Below are positions 30,403-38,252 of a stretch of 64,000 bases of DNA, in pieces (the first letter of the stretch is position 1; each line of letters begins with the position of its first letter). A program made the translations under genes and the position numbers. The notes under the pieces were generated by a model, which had not been told where the DNA came from, made no database searches, and was given only the letters and a program-made list of their open reading frames with translations. The DNA comes from Candidatus Avoscillospira avicola (GTDB taxonomy: Bacteria > Bacillota > Clostridia > Oscillospirales > Oscillospiraceae): assembly GCA_018712245.1 (NCBI GenBank), contig DVHE01000022.1:1-64000 (forward strand). The letters run 5' to 3'.

Positions 30403-30729
30403 ATGGCAAAACTGGAAAAGACGCTGCAAGAAAATTTTGACCACCTGCTCCGGCGGATTGAACAGGGGATTCTGGAGGGCAGCGTGTCCGCTTCGCTGGA
30501 GGATGCCAGCGATTTTCGCAGCGGCGATGCCCGGTGCAGCGTCCGGGTCTTTGAGCGATATAGCTACGCCGGCGGCAACCGAGTGAGCCTCAATGTGACG
30601 CTATTTCAATCCAGCGATGGCCCAGTGCATCTCTCTGCCATCACCGCCGGCGGAAGCCAGGCTTTGTTTTTCAAAATTAACACCTGGGGCGAGGAGGCCT
30701 TCCTCGAGAAGCTCCGGGAAATTCTCTAG
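30403..30729 (+). CDS. Conserved hypothetical protein
   Basis: ORF starts MAKLEKTLQENFDHLL; good spacing in gene series. Confidence 0.65.
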   Translation: MAKLEKTLQENFDHLLRRIEQGILEGSVSASLEDASDFRSGDARCSVRVFERYSYAGGNRVSLNVTLFQSSDGPVHLSAITAGGSQALFFKINTWGEEAFLEKLREIL

Positions 30730-30744
30730 CAGAAGGAGCAGATT

Positions 30745-31116
30745 ATGGATTTCTTCTTTGGCGGCGGCTTTCAGATCCTCTTTTTCCTGGTTTTTTTCTT
30801 GATTATCGGCGTGTTCCTTGCCACCATGATCCGCGGAATCGGCCAGTGGCACAAGAATAACCAATCCCCCCGGCTGACGGTGGAGGCCACAGTGGTGACG
30901 AAGCGGACCAATGTTTCCCGCCACCACCATCACAACGGCGCGGGCCACATGGGGCATACCTCCACGTCTACCACCTACTTCGTCACCTTCCAGGTTGCGA
31001 GCGGCGACCGGATGGAGCTGCGGATGGACGGCTATCAATACGGGATGCTGGCCGAGGGAGACCGGGGCAGACTTACCTTTCAGGGCACGCGGTACCTGGG
31101 CTTTGAACGGACATAA
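30745..31116 (+). CDS. DUF2500-like membrane protein
   Basis: N-terminal TM; TVEATVVTKRTNVS..HHHH..TSTTYFVTFQVASGDRMELRM. Confidence 0.7.
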   Translation: MDFFFGGGFQILFFLVFFLIIGVFLATMIRGIGQWHKNNQSPRLTVEATVVTKRTNVSRHHHHNGAGHMGHTSTSTTYFVTFQVASGDRMELRMDGYQYGMLAEGDRGRLTFQGTRYLGFERT

Positions 31117-31119
31117 AAA

Positions 31120-31333
31120 GGGTGCTGCGCACCGCGCAGCCCCCGAGACTGTCGAAAAACTATGATAAAAACCTCCGCAACAGAGCAGCGGGGGATGGGC
31201 GCAGGGGGCAAAGGGCCCCCTGCGCGTTCAATAAGAGTGTTTTTGCAACTTTTATAAAGTTGCAAAAAACTAAGGCAGCGTGGCGAAAACACTTTTTCGA
31301 CACGCTGGGGTGCTGCGCACCGCGCAGCACCCT
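31120..31333 (+). repeat. Dispersed hairpin-flanked intergenic repeat, copy B
   Basis: Same internal sequence as copy A in opposite orientation; flanked by GGGTGCTGCGCACCGCGCAGC hairpins on both sides. Confidence 0.8.
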
Positions 31334-31344
31334 TTGGCGTTCGA

Positions 31345-31905
31345 TCAGGAATCCAGCGCCGGGTTCGTAGCGTAGATGTTTTTCGAGTTGAGTCGCTGGC
31401 GCAGCAGCTCAATCGCCTCGCCGAAGCGCTGGAAGTGGACGATTTCCCGCTCCCGCAGGAAGCGGATGACGTCGTTGACGTCCGGGTCATCGCTCAGGCG
31501 GAGGATGTTGTCATAGGTGACACGGGCTTTCTGCTCAGCGGCCAGGTCTTCCGTCAGGTCGGCGATGGGGTCGCCCTTGACGGCCATGGACGCCGCGGAC
31601 CAGGGGGAGCCGGAGGCGGCGGTGGGGTATACGCCGGCGGTGTGGTCCACGAAGTAGGGCATAAAGCCGCTCTCCTCCATCTGCGCGTCGGTCAGCTTCC
31701 GCGTGAGCTGATGTACAATGGCGCCGATCATCTCCAGGTGGCCCAGCTCCTCAGTGCCGATGTCGGTCAGCAAACCCTTTAGCTCCGGATAGGGCATGGA
31801 GTAGCGCTGGCTGAGATACCGCAGCGAGGCGCCCAATTCTCCGTCTGGACCTCCATACTCCAATAGGCTATAAAATGGGCGAGGTTGTGGGAAGCGCAAA
31901 AACAC
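31345..31905 (-). pseudogene. cotJC: Manganese catalase / spore coat protein CotJC, 3' portion interrupted by the prophage
   Basis: EYGGPDGELGASLRYLSQRYSMP..LLTDIGTEELGHLEMIGAIVHQL; the 15 residues before it do not look like CotJC. Confidence 0.8.
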
Positions 31906-31931
31906 CGGATATTCTGAACTTTTCGGAGGGA

Positions 31932-31964
31932 AACAAGCGCGGCGGGGGCTGCGCTTGTTTTTTT
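31932..31964. terminator. Terminator between recombinase 3' end and attachment site
   Basis: AACAAGCGC-N10-GCGCTTGTT + T-run. Confidence 0.7.
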
Positions 31965-33441
31965 ATATGCTGGCGCGGTAGGTGATGGTGAGGAGGTTTG
32001 CCTCTTTATCGTAGGTGCAGCGCTCGACGAGGGAGCGGAAGGCGGCGTTTTTCATCTCCAGCGTGGCGCTGGGGGAATGGAAGGTGGAAAGCGCCTTCTT
32101 GATGTGGGAGCGGATGGCGGCGTTCATGGCGGTGGGATCGGTCTGGGCGGTGAGTTTCTTGATCTGGTATCGCGTGCTGTCCATATCCCTGACAATGGAC
32201 TCCCTGGCGGCGGAGAAATCCTCGAGGTCGATGACGCCGGCCAGGTAGGCGTCCTGGAGGCGGGCCTTTTTGGCTTGGAGGCTGCGGAGGGAGGCTTGCA
32301 GCGCCGTGATCTGCTGCATGGAGGGGGACGAGACGGCGGAAACCTGGAAGGAAAGGGACAGGCCGGACGCTGCGTCCTCCTCCAAGCGGGCCAGGATGGC
32401 GTCCTCCAGGGCATCGGGCAGGACGCGCTGGGAGTGCTGACAGCGGCCCTTGACATAGTTATTGCACAGGAAATAGGAATAGCCATGGGCGCGCTGATAA
32501 ATGAGCGTGGTGCCGCAGGAGGCACAGCGGACGACGCCGGAAAGCCAGTGCTTCAGCTCGGACGTGGGGCGGGCCTTGTAGCCAAACTGCGCTTTGAGCG
32601 CGTTCGTCCGGGCATTGGCGGCATCGAAAAGCGCCTGGGAGACCAGGGGCTGGTGGGGCGCGTCGGAGAGAATGATATTTTCGTCCGTGAAGTTCCGGCG
32701 GGTGCGGCCCGTGGGGTTCCACCGGAGTTTGCCGATATAGACGGGGTTTCGGATGATATACTCAATTGTACGACTTTCGAACGGGTTCCCCCGGTGGGTA
32801 CGGACACCGCGGGCATTGAGGGAGCGGGCGATGGCCGTATAGCCCTGGCCGTCCGCGAAGGACTGGAAAATCTCCTGGACCAGCGCAGCCTCTTCCGGGA
32901 CAGGGATCAGCATCCCGTCCTGCACACGGTAGCCGAAGGAGGGCGTGGCCTGCAGCTTGCCCTTCTGGGCGTTGACGGTCATGGACCTTTTGACCTCCTG
33001 GGAGAGGCGGATGGAATAAAATTCGTCCATCCACTCAATGATGCGCTCGATCAAAGAGCCGAACGGCCCGGCGATCAGCGGCTCGGAGATGGAAACGACG
33101 TCCACGCCGCACTTGGAGCGGAGGATGGATTTATAGAAAATGCTTTCCTCTTGGTTCCGGGCGAAGCGGGAAAACTTCCAGACCAGGAGAACGGAGAAGG
33201 GCGGGCTGGACTTGGCGGCGGCGATCATCCGCTGGAACTCCGGGCGGCGGTCGGCTTTCTTGCCGGAAATACCGGCGTCGATGTAGACATGGTCGGAGAG
33301 CAGAATGAGGTTATGGGTTTTGCAGTATTTTTGAATTTCCACCAGCTGAGACTCCGGGGAAAGTTCCGCCTGGTCATCGGTGGAGACGCGGATATAGGCA
33401 GCGGCGAACACGGGGGACTGGGGAGCGGGCATGGGGATCAT
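31963..33441 (-). CDS. Large serine recombinase (integrase)
   Basis: AAYIRVSTDDQAELSPESQ; LLVWKFSRFARNQEES; recombinase domain; zinc ribbon CASCGTTLIYQ..YFLCNNYVKGRC. Confidence 0.95.
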   Translation of the reverse strand: MIPMPAPQSPVFAAAYIRVSTDDQAELSPESQLVEIQKYCKTHNLILLSDHVYIDAGISGKKADRRPEFQRMIAAAKSSPPFSVLLVWKFSRFARNQEESIFYKSILRSKCGVDVVSISEPLIAGPFGSLIERIIEWMDEFYSIRLSQEVKRSMTVNAQKGKLQATPSFGYRVQDGMLIPVPEEAALVQEIFQSFADGQGYTAIARSLNARGVRTHRGNPFESRTIEYIIRNPVYIGKLRWNPTGRTRRNFTDENIILSDAPHQPLVSQALFDAANARTNALKAQFGYKARPTSELKHWLSGVVRCASCGTTLIYQRAHGYSYFLCNNYVKGRCQHSQRVLPDALEDAILARLEEDAASGLSLSFQVSAVSSPSMQQITALQASLRSLQAKKARLQDAYLAGVIDLEDFSAARESIVRDMDSTRYQIKKLTAQTDPTAMNAAIRSHIKKALSTFHSPSATLEMKNAAFRSLVERCTYDKEANLLTITYRASI

Positions 33442-33450
33442 CCTTTCGGG

Positions 33451-33478
33451 TTGACAGTTAACACATATATGTTATAAT
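33451..33478 (+). promoter_or_regulatory. Consensus promoter divergent from the recombinase, with internal palindrome
   Basis: TTGACA-N16-TATAAT; ACATATATGT palindrome between the boxes. Confidence 0.8.
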
Positions 33479-33484
33479 CAGAAT

Positions 33485-33580
33485 GTAGAGGATACGGCGC
33501 TTGTATCAGTTTTGGATGGTCTATACTTCAAATACTGGAAAGCGGCACCCGACGACTGGTACTCGTCGGGTGTTTTTTTA
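33485..33580 (+). ncRNA. Putative ~95-nt small RNA (promoter plus intrinsic terminator, no ORF)
   Basis: Starts about 7 nt after TATAAT; ends in CACCCGACGA-N7-TCGTCGGGTG-TTTTTTT. Confidence 0.55.
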
Positions 33581-33670
33581 TAGATAAATAGAACAACTGG
33601 CTAATTGAAATAAAAATTGTTATAACAGTTGATAAAACAGTTGCTGTTTAAAATAAGACGGGAAAAGGAG

Positions 33671-33790
33671 ACAACCCCTCAGTCAGCCTGCGGCTGACAG
33701 CTCCCCTTACACAGGGGAGCCTTTGGGGGGCCGGGGAAAACACCTCTCCGTCACGGCTGCGCCGTGCCACCTCCCCTCAAGGGGAGGCTT
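33671..33790. repeat. Two adjacent modular palindromic repeats
   Basis: ACAACCCCTCAGTCAGCCTGCGGCTGACAGCTCCCCTTACACAGGGGAGCC and CACCTCTCCGTCACGGCTGCGCCGTGCCACCTCCCCTCAAGGGGAGGCT. Confidence 0.85.
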
Positions 33791-33802
33791 TGGCGGGTCC
33801 GG

Positions 33803-34231
33803 TTATCGGTAGTACAGGTTGACGCGGCGGCGGGCGCAATGACGAAATATTTTCTTGAATTTTTCAAGGGTTTCACAAACAGATTTTCCACTATACGTAG
33901 TTGTATCAAGATCAAACTGAATGTCTTTGATTGCATTGTAAATTTTACGGCATTCATCAGGTGAGAACTGGCCGCGATCATCGGGATGGCAGATCAGTAT
34001 GTTCAGGTCATCATTGCTTTGCGAATTCCAGATGGACATATCTTCCTCTGTGAGCGGGCCGATGTATTTTCCGTCACAAAAACCGTCGCAACGTCCACGC
34101 CGAAAAATTTCTCTGCATTTTGTGCCGTAAACATGATTTATAAGTTCTTCTATGAATGCACTGTAACGGCCATAGGACCCGTGAAAATTATCTTCGTGAG
34201 AAAGACCTGTGGCGAATGTATCAAGTCCCAT
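33803..34231 (-). CDS. Hypothetical phage protein
   Basis: 142-aa ORF with AAAGGA RBS before the ATG. Confidence 0.6.
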   Translation of the reverse strand: MGLDTFATGLSHEDNFHGSYGRYSAFIEELINHVYGTKCREIFRRGRCDGFCDGKYIGPLTEEDMSIWNSQSNDDLNILICHPDDRGQFSPDECRKIYNAIKDIQFDLDTTTYSGKSVCETLEKFKKIFRHCARRRVNLYYR

Positions 34232-34254
34232 ATTGCATATCCTTTCTGAATAGA

Positions 34255-34288
34255 AAATAGCCGGTCCGACGCCAGGACCGGCTATTTT
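34255..34288. terminator. Rho-independent terminator
   Basis: AAAATAGCCGGTCC..GGACCGGCTATTTTTTT. Confidence 0.85.
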
Positions 34289-34289
34289 T

Positions 34290-34952
34290 TTATGCGTTGG
34301 CGGCGGGCGGTGAAGGAGAGGACCCGTCCGCCCCCTTTTCCTCGGCCATCAGCTCCTGGCGGTAGGCCTCCACGCGCTCTTCAATGGTGGAATTTGAGAT
34401 CGTTGATTGAACAGACCTCTTGAAATTTCCGGATGATACCAAGAAATCTGCATATTGTTTAAGGTTTTGTTTTCCAATATCATTTAACTTTCGATATTGG
34501 AGAAGCAAGGACAATTCATTATCGTTAAGAGTGGGGAGTGTAGAACCAATTGCCCATTCACGACCCAAGAGATGATCAGTTGAGAAAGATAAGGCTTCAG
34601 CAATATTGCTTAGTTCGACAGGGTCTGGAAAGTCTTCGAAATTTTCTAGTTCAATAAGTCTGGACTCGCTCATATGTGCAAGCTCGGCTAGATGCTTTGA
34701 ACTCCATCCTCTGCGTTCTCTCTCAGATTTGATCTTATCTGGAAATGGAAAATAGAAACTATCATCCGCCAATAAAGTAACTTTAACACCGAGTTTTTCT
34801 GCAAAAGAATTTACAGTCTTTATATTTGGTTCACGTTCACTATTTTCATAACGACTGATTGCTTGTTTTGTTGTTCCGAGTTGATCTGCTAATTCTTGTT
34901 GAGTAAGGTTAAGAGTAGTACGAATAAACTTAAGTTTTTCACCGAATTTCAT
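34290..34952 (-). CDS. CI-like repressor with two predicted HTH domains
   Basis: LTQQELADQLGTTKQAISRYENSEREPN; second HTH IKSERERRGWSSKHLAELAHMSESRLIELENFEDFPDPVELSNIAEAL. Confidence 0.85.
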   Translation of the reverse strand: MKFGEKLKFIRTTLNLTQQELADQLGTTKQAISRYENSEREPNIKTVNSFAEKLGVKVTLLADDSFYFPFPDKIKSERERRGWSSKHLAELAHMSESRLIELENFEDFPDPVELSNIAEALSFSTDHLLGREWAIGSTLPTLNDNELSLLLQYRKLNDIGKQNLKQYADFLVSSGNFKRSVQSTISNSTIEERVEAYRQELMAEEKGADGSSPSPPAANA

Positions 34953-34955
34953 ATA

Positions 34956-35051
34956 GTCCCTCCTTTAGGGACGATTATACACGATGTAATCAAAAAATGC
35001 AACAAGAAAAATCTCCAATATGTTGACAAAACGAAAAGTGTATGATATATT
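34956..35051. promoter_or_regulatory. Divergent CI/Cro-type promoter region
   Basis: Minus: TTGCAT-N17-TATAAT (34974-35002); plus: TTGACA-N17-TATATT (35023-35051); palindrome GTCCCT-N5-AGGGAC (34956-34972). Confidence 0.75.
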
Positions 35052-35091
35052 GATGATGTCACCAAAAGGATTACAGCAAAGGAGGGATAAA

Positions 35092-35292
35092 ATGGTTAAC
35101 GAACAGCTTAGAAGAGAAATCAAGAAAAAATTTAAGACAGATATGGAAATGGCAGAGAAAATGGGGTGGACCAAGCAGAAATTGAGCAAAACCATCCTTG
35201 GACAAAGATGCCCGAAAGTATCTGATATCAATGCGATGAGTAATGCTCTTGAAATTCCTGTAGAAACAGTGATTTCTTTTTTTATTCAGTGA
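35092..35292 (+). CDS. Cro-like HTH protein
   Basis: DMEMAEKMGWTKQKLSKTILGQRCPKVSDINAMSNALEIPVETV; strong RBS aaaggaggg. Confidence 0.75.
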   Translation: MVNEQLRREIKKKFKTDMEMAEKMGWTKQKLSKTILGQRCPKVSDINAMSNALEIPVETVISFFIQ

Positions 35293-35359
35293 GTCACCAA
35301 TAGGTTTACTTTCTGCCGCGGAGCGGGCGGGGGTGCAACGGGGAAGGGAGGTGAAGGGG

Positions 35360-35629
35360 ATGCCATTCATTTCGGAATTTTACAGGCAGCCAAAAGTAAA
35401 GCCCCTGGCGCTGGCGCTGATTGCGGCAGCGGCAGCGGAAGGGGCAAGTTTGCATGACCTGGAAGAAGCCTATACCGTGGTCATACAGGAGTACAGGCAC
35501 GTGATCAAGAAATCAGGAGAGATCATAACGCAGTTTCGCGGCGAGGTCGAGGGAAGCTTCGAACGTGCTGAGAAAGAAATCGAAGCGTTCCGAAGAGGAC
35601 GCACCGGGATTACGGGCGAGGAAGTCTGA
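35360..35629 (+). CDS. Small phage hypothetical protein
   Basis: ATG preceded by ggaggtgaagggg; 89 aa. Confidence 0.55.
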   Translation: MPFISEFYRQPKVKPLALALIAAAAAEGASLHDLEEAYTVVIQEYRHVIKKSGEIITQFRGEVEGSFERAEKEIEAFRRGRTGITGEEV

Positions 35630-35722
35630 AAAGACAGCGTGGGTATAGGTAAGTGCCACACGCTGCTCCAATTCAGAATAATCCCCGTCAAGGGTATACG
35701 GCGGCTTTGGCATCATTGACAT
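35513..35722 (-). CDS. Small phage hypothetical protein, antisense-overlapping the previous ORF
   Basis: ATG preceded by GAAAGGAGGTGATCTC; MSMMPKPPYTLDGDYSELEQRVALTYTHAVFSDFLARNPGASSSERFDFFLSTFEASLDLAAKLRYDLS. Confidence 0.6.
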   Translation of the reverse strand: MSMMPKPPYTLDGDYSELEQRVALTYTHAVFSDFLARNPGASSSERFDFFLSTFEASLDLAAKLRYDLS

Positions 35723-35793
35723 GAGATCACCTCCTTTCAATCCACATTCTACCATGGAATTGGAAGGGGTGCAATGGAGAAGGGGGAAAACCT

Positions 35794-36174
35794 ATGAATG
35801 CTGTTGAAGAGCTTATTGAGATGGGCTATCCGAAGAAGATCAAAGGGAACGGAGGATACGAAGCCGTGTTGGTAGGCGTTCAGCCGCTTTTGGATGGAGA
35901 GGTCGCTGGCGTGTATCGCTATCCTGGTGGAGACGCAGTCCATCACATTTCGGAAATCAATGCTTTCTTTGCGAAGGTGGATATTCGGGACAGCTTGAAG
36001 CTGTACTTGGATGCGCACGACGTGGTACAGGCGCAGCTGGCAGCAGCAGCCGGGATGACGCGGCAGAAGCTGAACGCGGCGCTGCACAAGCAGCGGAAGC
36101 TGGATGCCAACGAGCTGCTGCGGATTTGCGATGTGCTGGAGATCAGCGCGGACGATCTGTGGTGCCAGACATAA
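35794..36174 (+). CDS. HTH-containing phage regulator
   Basis: C-terminal QAQLAAAAGMTRQKLNAALHKQRKLDANELLRICDVLEISADDLW. Confidence 0.7.
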   Translation: MNAVEELIEMGYPKKIKGNGGYEAVLVGVQPLLDGEVAGVYRYPGGDAVHHISEINAFFAKVDIRDSLKLYLDAHDVVQAQLAAAAGMTRQKLNAALHKQRKLDANELLRICDVLEISADDLWCQT

Positions 36175-36213
36175 ACATACCGCCAGGGCGGGAAGCCGAG
36201 GCGGTACGTCCGG

Positions 36214-36381
36214 TCAGTCCGGCATATCAGGGAAGAGACGGTGCGCTTCCTCTTTGTGGGGTTCGTCATAGCCGAAATTCAGAAGCATCAGCCGGCGTTC
36301 TTCATCTGACACGGCGCGATTGAAATCGTGGAGTTCCGATTTAATCCAACCGTCCGGCCTGAAAAACGGGTACCTGTCCAT
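36214..36381 (-). CDS. 55-aa phage protein (below the ORF-track cutoff)
   Basis: GAAAGGAGGTGACCAATATG; MDRYPFFRPDGWIKSELHDFNRAVSDEERRLMLLNFGYDEPHKEEAHRLFPDMPD. Confidence 0.6.
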   Translation of the reverse strand: MDRYPFFRPDGWIKSELHDFNRAVSDEERRLMLLNFGYDEPHKEEAHRLFPDMPD

Positions 36382-36520
36382 ATTGGTCACCTCCTTTCGC
36401 GGGGGAGGGGAGCAACGGGACGAGGCGCGGGGAGGGACAGCAAGGCAATGCCTTGCAAAACGAGTATATCACGAAATGTATCGAATAACAAGACGAGCGG
36501 ATAGAGGGAGGGGACGGGCA

Positions 36521-36856
36521 ATGGCACGGAAACGGGTAACGGCCCGGGGGCTGGAGCAGATGGGATACCAGGGGTTCCAGCAGACGAGCAGCGGAGAGGC
36601 GGTGGAGGCGCCGTGGGCGCTGGAATTCATCGCCATGGCGGCCAACAGCTGCCCGGGGTCGCTGCGGTTCAGCCGGGACACGGAGGCGCGGCAGGTTCGC
36701 GTGGACTACACCCAGGAGAACGAAGAGAAGGGCGTGACGGTGCGGTTTTTCGCCGTGCGGAAAATGCTGGAGCATGAGGTAAAGAGAGGAGGTGAGGAGC
36801 ATGGAGCAGCTGACGGAGCGGGGGAAGAAGTTGGTGGAGGATATTCTGAGCGCTAG
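36521..36856 (+). CDS. Phage hypothetical protein
   Basis: MARKRVTARGLEQMGYQGFQQTSSGEAVEAPWALEFIAMAAN. Confidence 0.55.
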   Translation: MARKRVTARGLEQMGYQGFQQTSSGEAVEAPWALEFIAMAANSCPGSLRFSRDTEARQVRVDYTQENEEKGVTVRFFAVRKMLEHEVKRGGEEHGAADGAGEEVGGGYSER

Positions 36857-36959
36857 CAAAAAGCTGCCGGAGGAGCGGCAGTACACGCTATTGGGTGTGG
36901 CCATCGGCATGGGGCTGGAGCCGGTGCAGAAGGAGACGATGGAAGGCAAGAGCGCATGA
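36801..36959 (+). CDS. Small phage hypothetical protein
   Basis: GGAGGTGAGGAGCATG start; MEQLTERGKKLVEDILSASKKLPEERQYTLLGVAIGMGLEPVQKETMEGKSA. Confidence 0.6.
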   Translation: MEQLTERGKKLVEDILSASKKLPEERQYTLLGVAIGMGLEPVQKETMEGKSA

Positions 36960-37088
36960 GTTATGGATACCACGCTACCATCCGAGCGGATTGGCCGGGC
37001 GTTGGTGCTTTCGGGGCGCTGATGGCCAGGCTGATCCGCCGGGGGCGGCGGGGCGAATACAAGGAAATGCTGGAAAGGAGCATGAAAC

Positions 37089-37346
37089 ATGAAACACACA
37101 GGGATGACCAGACCGGTGGATGATTTGGGACGGATTGTCATTCCCAAGGAGCTGCGGGACAGCATGGACATCCGGCCGACGGATCGGATGGAATTCTGGA
37201 TGACGGATGCGGGCATGGTGCTGCGGAAGGCGGAAGAGCGGTGCGCGGTGTGCGGCGGCGTGCATGGCGATATGCTGGACGTGGACGGCATGAAGTTCTG
37301 CCGGGTATGCGCCAGGAAGATTTCCAAGAAGCTAAGAACCGAATAG
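37089..37346 (+). CDS. AbrB/SpoVT-like DNA-binding protein with Cys-rich C-terminus
   Basis: MTRPVDDLGRIVIPKELRDSMDIRPTDRMEFW; CAVCGG..CRVC. Confidence 0.8.
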   Translation: MKHTGMTRPVDDLGRIVIPKELRDSMDIRPTDRMEFWMTDAGMVLRKAEERCAVCGGVHGDMLDVDGMKFCRVCARKISKKLRTE

Positions 37347-37391
37347 GACGAACCGGCGGCGGAATAGGATGGACCGAAAGGGGTGTTGACC

Positions 37392-37700
37392 ATGGCAAGG
37401 AAGCAAGAGCCGATCCGCACGGTATCGTATGTACATATGGGCGATCAGCTGGTATGCACGGACGATTTGACGCCGGAGCAGAAGCAGCGGCTGGGGACCT
37501 GGATCAAAAAAACATGGCTCAACGAACTATTCCGCGGCCAGGCAGAATTCTTCGAGGAAGGAGCGGAACGGCATGGAGCAGAAAGCGGCGAACGGGTTCC
37601 GGGCGAACACCGTGGCGCAGTTCAAAATCGGGATATGGCTGGACGAGATGGGGATCTCCGTGGAGGACTTATGGGCGCTGGAGCCGACGGCGCCCAATGA
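37392..37700 (+). CDS. Phage hypothetical protein
   Basis: MARKQEPIRTVSYVHMGDQLVCTDDLTPEQKQRLGTWIKKTWLNELF. Confidence 0.5.
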   Translation: MARKQEPIRTVSYVHMGDQLVCTDDLTPEQKQRLGTWIKKTWLNELFRGQAEFFEEGAERHGAESGERVPGEHRGAVQNRDMAGRDGDLRGGLMGAGADGAQ

Positions 37701-37785
37701 GGTACGGGTTGTCAACGCCATCGGCCAGCGCATGGTGGTACGGTGGGAGGACGATCACGCGAGGATCATCCCGCAGGCACGATAA
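37573..37785 (+). CDS. Phage hypothetical protein overlapping the previous ORF
   Basis: MEQKAANGFRANTVAQFKIGIWLDEMGISVEDLWALEPTAPNEVRVVNAIGQRMVVRWED. Confidence 0.5.
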   Translation: MEQKAANGFRANTVAQFKIGIWLDEMGISVEDLWALEPTAPNEVRVVNAIGQRMVVRWEDDHARIIPQAR

Positions 37786-37790
37786 TTCGG

Positions 37791-37866
37791 GCAGGGGAGG
37801 CGCGTACGGATGCGCGGCGGCGTGAAGAACCGACGGCAGATGGTTCGAATCCATCCCCCTGCACCA
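37791..37866 (+). tRNA. tRNA-like, anticodon GAA (Phe) by position; degenerate anticodon stem
   Basis: Perfect 7-bp acceptor GCAGGGG/CCCCTGC + A + CCA; D stem GCGC/GCGC; T stem GATGG/CCATC with TTCGAAT; 76 nt; A8/G14 atypical. Confidence 0.6.
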
Positions 37867-37891
37867 TGGATCAAATTCAAAGGAGGACAGG

Positions 37892-38185
37892 ATGATTAAG
37901 GCAATCATAGAAAGAAGCGACGGGGAAGTAACTGTCAATGTGGAATTTGAAGGCAGTATGACAGAACTCCTATCTGATACGACATTCCTGGCCCGGGCAA
38001 TCGCGAAGGATTTGGAAAAGCAGAAGCCGGGATACGGCAGGGCGTATTTGGACGGGCTGCGGATGGGAATGCGCCTGGGCCTGTTCAGCCTGGAACTGCC
38101 GGAGGACCCGCCGGCGGGGCCTTGCCCGCAGGGGCCGGAGGGAGAACCGGGGGGACTGGAAGAGAAGGAAAACACGGGCGGCTGA
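37892..38185 (+). CDS. Phage hypothetical protein
   Basis: aaaggagg RBS; MIKAIIERSDGEVTVNVEFEGSMTELLSDTTFLARAIAKDLEKQ. Confidence 0.6.
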   Translation: MIKAIIERSDGEVTVNVEFEGSMTELLSDTTFLARAIAKDLEKQKPGYGRAYLDGLRMGMRLGLFSLELPEDPPAGPCPQGPEGEPGGLEEKENTGG

Positions 38186-38252
38186 CAGCCGCCCGGACGG
38201 GTAAGAGAATTGCGGGCCGATGTGGGCATCGGCCCCTACAAGACGAAGATAT

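Noticed and set aside
33485-33580. Retron or DGR component
   Set aside because: No reverse transcriptase ORF anywhere in the window; kept only as an sRNA candidate.
34956-34972. GTCCCT-N5-AGGGAC as an mRNA hairpin sequestering the repressor RBS
   Set aside because: The predicted +1 falls within the upstream arm, so the hairpin would not be fully transcribed; treated as an operator instead.
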